Assembly: GCA_963383645.1 (NCBI GenBank)
Contig: OY726569.1
Location: 31,329,592 to 31,393,591, forward strand
Length of the DNA: 64,000 nucleotides
Reading direction: 5' to 3'
DNA from: Muscardinus avellanarius
Lineage: Eukaryota; Chordata; Mammalia; Rodentia; Gliridae
Shown piece by piece: positions 55,982 through 64,000 of this stretch; positions within the stretch are counted from its first letter, which is position 1; the number at the start of each line of letters is the position of its first letter. The notes under the pieces were generated by a model that made no database searches, had not been told where the DNA came from, and worked only from the letters and a program-made list of their open reading frames with translations. The translations under genes were made by a program, and so were the position numbers.

Positions 55982-56225
55982 TGGTGTATTCATTTGGGCT
56001 GCTAAAACAAAATACACTGGGTGGCTTATATAACAGACACCTATTTCTTACAGTTCTGGAGCTAGAAGTCTAAGATCAAGGTGCAAGAAGGTGCAACGTC
56101 TGATGAGGCTTCTTCTGGTTTGCAGGGGAGGTACCTTCTCACTATATTCAAATACCATTACCTTAGGTAATTAGTAATTCAACATGCAAATTCTGGAGAA
56201 AAGCATTCCATTCATATTAGGTTCA
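55982..56225 (-). mobile_element. MLT1-type LTR, antisense, with internal deletion
   Basis: GTATTCATTTGGGCTGCTAA, GTGGCTTATATAACAGACAC, CAGTTCTGGAGCTAGAAGTC. The middle is missing, and the end GTAATTCAACATGCAAATTC is kept. Confidence 0.8.
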
Positions 56226-56257
56226 CTATCCTCATGGCACGACACGAGTTGGCTTTT

Positions 56258-56560
56258 GTTTTAGTCTATTGGGGTGACTATAACAAAATACTTTGAACTG
56301 GGTAAATTATAAACAACAGAAATGTATTTCTCATAGTTCTGAAAGCTTGGCAATCCAAGATCAAGACTAGAAAGATTTGTATTCTGGTGGGGCACACTCC
56401 TCGTAGACAGCACTTCTCTGTGTTCTCCCATGGTGGCAGGAACTAGCAAGATTTGGAGTCTCCTTTATAAAACACTAATTGCATTTATAGGCCCACCTTC
56501 TAATACCATCACCTTGAGGGGTAGGATTTCAATATATGTATTTTGCAGACCACAGTGGCT
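56258..56560 (-). mobile_element. MLT1-type LTR, antisense
   Basis: TTTAGTCTATTGGGGTGACT start, TATAAACAACAGAAATGTAT, CTTCTAATACCATCACCTTG, GGATTTCAATATATGTATTT. The second of two adjacent same-orientation LTRs. Confidence 0.82.
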
Positions 56561-56611
56561 CCTACCAAATGCTGGGGCACTCACACTTTATTTTTATTTT
56601 TATTACTTTTT

Positions 56612-56797
56612 AACATTTTTTTTTGTTGTTGTTGTAGGAGAGATGGAACCTAGAGATATTCTAACTCTGAGCTACATTCCCATCCCTTTGTAAGTTTGCA
56701 TAGTCTCACTAAGTTGTTAAAGCTGACCTCAAACTTGAGATCCTCCTGTCTCAGGCTCCCAGTTACTGAGATTATGTATTTGCACCAACACACTCAT
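56612..56797 (-). mobile_element. B1-dID SINE, old and diverged
   Basis: Antisense copy (GATGGAACCTAGAGATATTC, GAGATCCTCCTGTCTCAGGC). Confidence 0.75.
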
Positions 56798-57287
56798 TTC
56801 TCTCACTCTCTTTAAACCAGGTTTATAGCTTGGACTTTCTTGCACCATGTAGAATGTATCTATATGAACATAAAACTTAGTGAAATTTGAACTATAGTCA
56901 GTGTTACACATGGATTTTTTTTCTTTTTGTATTCATGACACATATATTTTTCTTGAATCTCTATGGAGTTTAGGTTCTGTGTATTTCCATCCCAATGATT
57001 TTTATCTACATTTTTTATTTCATGTGTTCTGTTTGAAAAATTTTATCCATATGATAATCAACTCTCAATAACATTTAATTAGAATCTATCTTCCTTTCCC
57101 TTCCCAATGCCAGACTTGTGTTTCTAGACATTTCTATATTGAGTTCGATAGTTCCTTCAGCATGACTCACTTAACTTTATCTCCATCCTTTTGCGTTTCC
57201 ATTTACAATTTGCCGTCCTCCTGCATTACCTACTTGCTTACTGCCTTCAGCATCAGTTGGTTACTAAGTTTTGCTCTCTGCAATATA

Positions 57288-57491
57288 TTTTTTTCTGTAC
57301 TGGGGATGGAACCTAGAGGATTTCTACCTCTGAGCTACACTCTCAGCCTTATTTTTTATTCTTTACTTATAACAGATTCTCACTGAGTTGCAGAGAGCCT
57401 CACTAGGTAGCTGAGGCTGTACGCAAACCTGAATCCTCCTGCCTCAGCCTCCCAGATGCTGGGATTCCAAGTGTGTGCCACCACGCCCGGC
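57288..57491 (-). mobile_element. B1-dID SINE, older subtype
   Basis: Antisense copy, GTACTGGGGATGGAACC to CACCACGCCCGGC. Confidence 0.9.
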
Positions 57492-58994
57492 TTGTAATAT
57501 TTCTTCAGATTTCTTCCTTATCACTCATTTTAGCAGCTAATGTCTTAATTCAGCTTCAGGTGAGTTGCTCATTCTAGAGCAGCTCTAAGATGTACTTTTC
57601 ATTTCCCTTTTCAAAACCACTTCTCTTCCTGTTACAGTTCCATCATGCTCTCGGCCCAGGATACTGACCTCCATGGACGGTACCTCTAGGACCTCCAGTC
57701 CCCTGGTTCCCACAGGGAGCCCTAGCAAAAGATTGGGTCATAGGCGGATAGTGAGGACAGACTCTTATCCCATTCCCTCTCCTCTCTCTCAGGTTGCCCG
57801 TAGTGCTCTCCCAAAGATCACAGCTTCTGTTGCCTGGTGACTTTCTTAAAGTTGGTCCTCTTATAAAGGTATCACTCTGATCGGTGATATTCTATCATAG
57901 GTGGAGTCCCTTTGGCTGCTTCAAGTTACGCTTCCCTGCCTCCTTAGGCTGGATGGTAGGATCTCCCAGGTTACTTCGCTATCCATTTTTATTTCCTTAA
58001 AAATTGCTCACACATTTGCAAACAATTCTTTTTATTTAACTCTCTTCAATGACATTTAATCAGGCTGAGGGTCCCTGACTGATGTGATGCCATACGATCT
58101 CTATTAGATCTCATTTCTCCTCTGTACACCTCAGTAACTTCTACCACCCACACATCCAGCCACGCTGGGGTGTGCTGTTTCTCAGAGATCAGGCGTTCTT
58201 TCACGACTCAGTGCCTTCACAAGTGGTACTACCATTCTCAGGAATGTTCTTTTTCATTTCGTGTTACTCTACCTAAAAAACTCAAACTCCCTTTCACTTT
58301 TATACCTAAATCAATGATTACCTTTTGCAGTATGTTGTGTTATTATTAAATTCAATGTTGGCTTTTCATCTAGAACTATCCTCAGAGGTCTTGTCCCTGA
58401 CAGAAAATTGATAACAAGCTTTTCTGTGTGACTTGCTGTGGACATTAAGACATGGATGAGACTGGTGCATGCCATTTTCCTAGCAGGAGCTTTAAGGGCC
58501 ATTAAGCCCTGTTTCCTTTCCCTCTTCTGTGAAAATGGTAATGACCCTGATAGGGTTTCTTCTCCAGCCTTGGTTCTGGAAATAGAGCAGGACTGCATCT
58601 GAAACACTATAAACTATGGATGTGTAGGATGAGCAAGGAAACAAACAAAACTCCCATGTTCATGGCTTTGTAAGCCGCTGAATTTTATTTTACATTTTGT
58701 TATTTGTGGCATCACCTGGACTAAGCTGATTGATGGAACTTTTCTATGAGAACGTTATGCAGACTTTGGTTTAAGGATTTTTACCTTCCACTATTTTATA
58801 ATAGTGCAAAAACAGCTTGTTAAATTAACAAAGGATTTTAAATTAAATTGTTCACCAATAGGCTAAGACTACTATTTATTAAAATCATAATTTTGAAAAT
58901 AATTATGAAATTAATCCTTATAAATTATTAATTGAGAAACATTTTTTTCCAGCAAATATGTTTCATGTTTCTATATAAGTAAAAAGAAAAAATT
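57492..58994. other. Mostly unannotated interval with a possible L2 piece
   Basis: About 58100-58300 follows the L2 3' order (CACACATCCAGCCACGC, TCAGTGCCTTCACAAGTGG, CAGGAATGTTCTTTTTC). 58680-58980 is AT-rich and repeat-free. The 98-codon minus frame at 58311-58607 has no domain. Confidence 0.45.
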
Positions 58995-59208
58995 AGCTGG
59001 GCGTGGTGGCACACATTTGTAATCCCAGCACTTAGGAGGCTGAGACAGGAGGATCACTCAGGTTCGAAGCCAGCCTCAGCTACTTAGTGAGGCTCTCGGC
59101 AACTTAGTGAGACCCTGTTTCCAAATAAAGTATAAAATAGGTCTGGGAGTATAGCCTGGAGCTACATAGAAAAGCCCTTGGGTTCCACCTCCAGTACCAC
59201 CAAAATAA
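58995..59208 (+). mobile_element. B1-dID SINE, intermediate subtype
   Basis: Sense copy with a clear B box (GGTTCGAAGCC). It keeps the CAACTTAGTGAGACCC block of older copies but has the AATAGGTCTGGGAGTATAGC right arm of younger ones. Confidence 0.92.
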
Positions 59209-59976
59209 ATAATTAAGTGAACATTTCCTTTCATAGTTTTCTACAGTTTCAATTGTACAATAGTTGTACATCACTTCTATAATCAGAAATAAAAAAAAAA
59301 ATTTAAATTCACATACTTTCTAATGCTATGCCCAATTTTCCTAGGCAAAATTTAGTCTTTTTACTTTTTATAAAGTCAATTTTATTTTTTTTCTGTCTTT
59401 TCCCTAAGCAAACAAAAATCATTCATACCTATCTATCTTATAACACTCTTTCAAGAATAAAGAGATAAGTCATGTGAAGCAATTAACATAATGTCTTGCA
59501 TATGGTAATCCATCAGTGAGTGTTACATTTTATAATTCTATTTTTTGTTGGGAAACTTTTAGAAATGCTTTGGGGGGTTGGGGACAAGTGCTGATTGTTA
59601 TAATAATTTTTTTTTGACAATCATTCTTTCCTTTTGCCCCTAGAAGGTCGGCTTTTGCACGTGTGTTCACATCTTTATATGTATTACAGAGCCCAGATCC
59701 TTGAACATACACTTGTGCCATTCATTCCCAGTGCACTTCACTGAAGGCACTGATAGTATAAAAGCCACTGCAGAAAGAAAATTTATAAGAAATGAACAAA
59801 CATACTATTGTCTTCAATTGTTTCTTAAATATTTATTCATCAGGATAGCATATTTTTCCACCACTGGATTACTTTTCTCCTTACTCTTAGATACCAGATG
59901 TTTTCAGTCTAAAAATGATAAAGACTGTTTTGGGCCCACTTCAACACTTATTCATTCAAAGGAAAGGCTTCCCCAC
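59209..59976. other. Unannotated interval
   Basis: AT-rich, no gene or repeat recognised. Confidence 0.4.
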
Positions 59977-59990
59977 GGTGGTCCTCAGTT

Positions 59991-60239
59991 TTTGTTGTTG
60001 TTGTTGTTGTTGTTGTTGTTTGTTTGTTTGTTTTTTGTGGTATTGGGGATGGAACCCGGAGGCTTTTCTACCTCCAGGTTACACTCCCACACCTATTTTA
60101 TATTTTATTTGGAAACAGGGTCTCACTAAGTTGCTGAGAGCCTCACTAAGTAACTGAGGCTGGCTTCGAACCTGTGCGATCCTCCTGTCTCAGCCTCCCA
60201 AGTGCGGGGATTACAAGCGTGCGCCACCACGCCCGGCGT
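59991..60239 (-). mobile_element. B1-dID SINE, intermediate subtype, with 14-bp target duplication
   Basis: GGTGGTCCTCAGTT at 59977-59990 and 60240-60253. The antisense A-tail has become (TTG)n and (TTTG)n. Confidence 0.93.
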
Positions 60240-60253
60240 GGTGGTCCTCAGTT

Positions 60254-61111
60254 AAAGTTGAAGGCCTGCTTTGGCAGATGGTCCACCTGGGGGCACCAGT
60301 CTACTTGTCTTTGTCTCTTACCTTTGCTTTCTGGCTATTCTTTAAATACTACCAAGATTGGGAAGCAAGAGGGAAAAAGAGGTTAGAAATAACATGGGAA
60401 AGTTCCTACTGTCTTAGCTTATGGTTTCCCTTCCTGGCTTTGTATTTTCTGGCCTGGCTGAGGTTTCAGATCAATGCTTTCCTTTTGGATGTATTTTATT
60501 GCTTTCCTGGGGTTCCTTCTGGGCTCCACTATCCCAGCTCCCACAACTTGGATGAGGCCTTTTATTTGTCTGGCCATCTCTCCACCCTTTGCTTCTCTGG
60601 AGCCCACTCACATGGGCTCTTGGTAGTAAAGTCCCTTTCCCTTGCCAGGTGTCTACTTGGGCCAGACCAATTCTGTGGTCCACGTTTAGTCCATGGACCG
60701 GCCCGTGCATAACTGACTTCAGTGCTGGTGTTATTGTACTTACTAGCACGTGGAGCCCTGTCTTTAGTGTCCCCCAACTGCAGGGAAGTTACATCAGGCT
60801 CTCAGAGTAGCTGGTTAAAGTTCTTTCATCTTCATTAGGCTAGAAATGAGGGGGCAGAAAACCTCTTTCCTCCTCTATTTCAGGGAAAGTTTCATAGCCT
60901 GATTTCTCTACCATCTCCTTTTGAAGATTCTTCTCTACACTGTACCTTTACAGTCTCAATTTAGCCAAGGCATTCCTAAGATGTAGAATATCTGTTAATT
61001 ATTTCTTGTTCTAAATTATGCATTTTGGCCCAGAATCTTTGTTTGTTATGCAAGGAAAACTGTGTTGTGGTGGGAGAGGTATTTCACTGTGGATGTCTTA
61101 TTGCACCATTT
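60254..61111. other. Unannotated interval
   Basis: Slightly GC-richer. The 144-codon frame at 60278-60712 has competing frames on the other strand and no recognised domain, so I do not call it a gene. Confidence 0.45.
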
Positions 61112-61252
61112 TGGTTTTTTTGGGTACCAGGATGGAACCCAGGGGCATTTTTACCTCCAATCTCTAAGTAGCTGAGTCTGGCTGTGAACCTGCAATCCTC
61201 CTGTCAGCCTTCCAATTACTGAGATTACAAACATGTGCCATCATGCCTGGCT
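61112..61252 (-). mobile_element. B1-dID SINE, older, internally deleted
   Basis: Antisense copy, GATGGAACCCAGGGGC to ATCATGCCTGGCT, missing the central block. TGCACCA lies on both sides. Confidence 0.82.
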
Positions 61253-61299
61253 ACTGCACCAAATTTTTATAGGAAGTGCTGGAGCACATCAATACAACA

Positions 61300-61565
61300 C
61301 AGTAGTTGAGAACATAGGTGCTTTCCCAGTACTTGAAATCTGATGGGAAGTAGTCCACTTGGTGGTTAAAAGTACATGTTGTAGAATTCGGATAAGTCAT
61401 TTTGCAGGTTAACTATAATTTTTGAGCAAGTAAATCAACTTTAGGTTTCTGATCTACAAACATAGGATAATAATAGTATCTATCTTTTAATCTGTTAATA
61501 GAATTAAGTGAGATACTGCATGCACAGTGTCTGGCATATAGCATGGAAATAGCCAATTAGTATAC
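61300..61565 (+). mobile_element. MIR SINE, sense
   Basis: GTAGTTGAGAACATAGGTGC, TCTGATCTACAAACATAGG, GTATCTATCTTTTAATCTG and TGTCTGGCATATAGCATGG in the correct MIR order. Confidence 0.8.
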
Positions 61566-62773
61566 ATATATTATCAAAGAGAATGATAATGCCTTGTGGC
61601 TTATCATTATTTCAGGTAATATTCTTGGGACGCTGCCGAAATCCTCCCACATTTTGGCACTTGTTTTCTAACCCTCTAATCTGCACAGAGAGTGACATGT
61701 TCTCTCTGATTTACATCCCAAGGTAATACCTGGGATTTGGTGCAGGTAGTCTGAGATCTGGTGGGGTTCTCTCAAGACCATCATCTCCACATAAACGCAG
61801 TTTCTGTTTGACTCTGTCTACCTGGCTGTAATCCATTTAGTTATCTTCTCAGCCTTGATGCTAAAATGACCTTGAATAACTTTTCCATTCTCCTTTTTTC
61901 TGCATTTTGTCTCACTCTCTAATATGCCACATTGATTTGGTTAAGATGACAGTTTTGTCATTTGAAGAAAAATTTTACATGTTTCCATAATGCTGTTTCT
62001 GAAGTATAAAGCAATTTTGTCATTAATTCCTGAATGCTCTCTTTAGTTCCATTTTAAGATGACTTTCCTAGAGCCAGATGAAAGTCTTCAAAATGACTTC
62101 TGACAACTATCAAATGACTGTGGCATTCTTACCACCATGTTGTTTTGAATCTATAAGAAAAGGGTGACAGGCATTAAAGAGAGACTGTAACCACTGCCAC
62201 TAGAGAATTGCTAATTTGGTTAACTTATCAGAACTCCTGAAGTCAGCATTTTGAATTACTTTTTTCAAGATTGGACTATCAGACTTCTTTCACACATACT
62301 ATTTGTGTTTATTTTAGTTTCTCATCTCCAAATAATTAGACTTAAATATTGGTTGACACTAAATTCAATTCAGTCATATGGCAGAGTGTCTCATTTTCAT
62401 TTTAAAAATATCTAATGGTTATTAGAACTGATTGTTTATTTTAGACATCTGAGAAAATGTCTCTAAGCTACTGTAGGAAATATGCAAAATTTTGAACTTT
62501 ATTTGTGTATGGAAGGATACATTTAAGATTATTACCTGTATGACAGACCAAACTACTTGGAATCTTTCTTTCAAGTGTGTTCTCTATTTTTTTGTTACTG
62601 TGGTTAGAGATAACCTGGGTATTTGGGTGCACTGAAATTGTCCCTGTTGCTTGGCTCAGCATAACCTAATAATGATAATCTAAGCTATATGGGCATCTGT
62701 GCCTTCACAGAATTTCATAAAGGAAGATTAACAGGGTTTATGGGCTATTATCCTTCAATATAGGCTAGCAAAT
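61566..62773. other. Unannotated interval
   Basis: Unique-looking DNA with no gene recognised. Confidence 0.4.
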
Positions 62774-62984
62774 CTTTTTTTGTGTGTGTGGTACTGGTAA
62801 TGGAACCCAGAGGCATTTGACCTCCAAGCTATACCCCCAGCCTTAATTTTGATTCTTCATTTTTAAACAGGGTCTCACTGAGTTGCAAAGGGCCTCACCT
62901 ATAGCTGAGGCTGTCTGAGAACCATGATCCTCCTGTCTCAACCTCCCAAATGCAGGGATTACAAACCTGCATCACCACACCCAT
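62774..62984 (-). mobile_element. B1-dID SINE, older subtype
   Basis: Antisense copy (GGAACCCAGAGGCATTTG, GAGTTGCAAAGGGCCTCAC). Confidence 0.88.
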
Positions 62985-63320
62985 AAGCAAAACTTTCTAA
63001 ATAAATTATATTAACCCCCCAAAATAGTTGTTTCCATTTTGTATTAAAAATAGAAGAAATGTTGCTCAAAAGCCAATATGGGGGGAAATCAGGCTCTATT
63101 CTTTGAGGACGTATAGGATTTTACTCTTAACCTTGTGCCCAAATCCTGTCTGTGGGTTTCAGCAAACAAGAAATCAAAACAAAGGGCTGCAAAATAGATC
63201 AAGGTAACTGATGCTTAGCAACTTTCCTTTCAAGACAGAAGTGCATAGAATGACTAAAGATTTTTCTGATTTTGTTCCCCTGCAATGTGCCTAAGTGTAG
63301 TTTAAAAAAATAACAGTGCT

Positions 63321-63496
63321 TGATCTGGGCATGGTGGTGCATGTTTGTAATTCCAGCACTAGAGAATATGAGATGGGAGGATTGCAGGCTAGAGACCAGC
63401 CTCAGCAACTTAGTGAGGACCTGTTTCAAAAAAAAGAAAAAAGTAAATATAAGGGTTGAGGTGTAGCTCAGAGGTAGAATGTTCTTGTGTTCATCT
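63321..63496 (+). mobile_element. B1-dID SINE, older subtype
   Basis: Sense copy (GGGCATGGTGGTGCATG; right arm GAGGTGTAGCTCAGAGG). Confidence 0.85.
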
Positions 63497-63828
63497 AATA
63501 TGACACACATAATATGTCTAATATGACATATATAAAAATGAATAGTGCTTGAATTTCATGATGCTTTTTAAATCTATGGATTAATGTTTCTCCTCAGTTT
63601 TGAAAAAATTTAGGATATTCCTCAAACAATGCATTTACTTCTTTTTAATTTTCTTTTTACTGCCTTTTGCCTTTTTGGACTCCTCTTGTGTTCATACAAT
63701 GTCTTCCACAGACTACTTACTGTTTTATTATTTTTCCTCCGTAATTTCTAATCCCTTTACTTTGTATGCTTCAGCACACATATCCAGTTGACTGATCTTT
63801 TCTTTCTTGTTTTCTTTTTGTGTGTATG

Positions 63829-64000
63829 TGGTGCTGGGGATTGAACTCATGGGCATTCTACCTCTGAGCTACATCCCTAGCCCTATTTTATCTTATTTTT
63901 TTTAAATTTGAAAACAGGGTCTTTCTAACTAAATTGCTGAGACTGGCTTTGAACCTGCAATTGATCCTTCTATCTTAGCTTCCCAAGTATTGGGGTTACC
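63829..64000 (-). mobile_element. B1-dID SINE, cut by the window edge
   Basis: Antisense copy, GTGCTGGGGATTGAACTC to the last base. The B1 start is outside the window. Confidence 0.88.

Noticed and set aside
60278..60712. 144-codon open frame, the longest outside LINEs
   Set aside because: No domain recognised, strong overlapping frames on the other strand, no splice or promoter context. Chance is sufficient.

Overview
This window is mammalian nuclear DNA, and I find no host protein-coding gene or exon that I can support. The lineage marker is a dense set of about 33 dimeric SINEs. Each has a 7SL-derived B1 left part and an ID/tRNA-like right part, the B1-dID or MEN type known from squirrels and related rodents. 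A sciurid (ground squirrel or marmot type) is therefore the best guess, from family knowledge rather than a database search. The rest is LINE-1 of several ages, L2, MIR, MLT1 LTRs, microsatellites and AT-rich unique DNA, as in a gene desert or a long intron.

Region 1-9.6 kb is a nest of LINEs. A minus-strand L1 (1-7630) has a 325-codon ORF1 that is open, a broken ORF2 that runs off the window, and a roughly 2.1 kb 5' UTR. A second element (A, 3111-5884, plus strand) is inserted in that 5' UTR with a perfect 14-bp target-site duplication. The outer L1 seems to have landed in a third element (C), visible only as ORF1 codons from about 47 onward followed by a 165-bp tandem array.

Element A is the most interesting object here. 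It has a 5' UTR, an intact 305-codon ORF1, then an L1 ORF2 fragment in the opposite orientation, a short segment of unknown origin, and an L1 3' UTR tail. The same composite, with the same 5' first base and the same internal junctions, occurs at 19185-22148 in reverse orientation (copy B). Copy B has its own different 12-bp target-site duplication and sits inside an ancient L1. Two independent insertions of one rearranged structure mean it has been copied as a unit. It lacks a usable ORF2, so it resembles the ORF1-only 'half-L1' (HAL1) idea and would need reverse transcriptase in trans.

From 10 to 18.8 kb lie an L2 remnant, SINEs, an ancient L1 ORF2/3' end carrying three later insertions, and unannotated DNA. 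From 18.8 to 23.4 kb is an ancient antisense L1 ORF2 split by copy B, a SINE and an MLT1 LTR. From 23.4 to 64 kb are scattered SINEs, MIR/L2 fragments, 5'-truncated L1 3' ends, four MLT1 LTRs and a twin-primed L1 (36.9-37.7 kb). A 272-bp, nearly perfect inverted duplication of otherwise unique sequence (50824-51095 and 52407-52678) stands out. Several repeat-free AT-rich blocks (30.1, 34.1, 40, 53.1 and 58.8 kb) could be conserved regulatory DNA, but sequence alone cannot show this.
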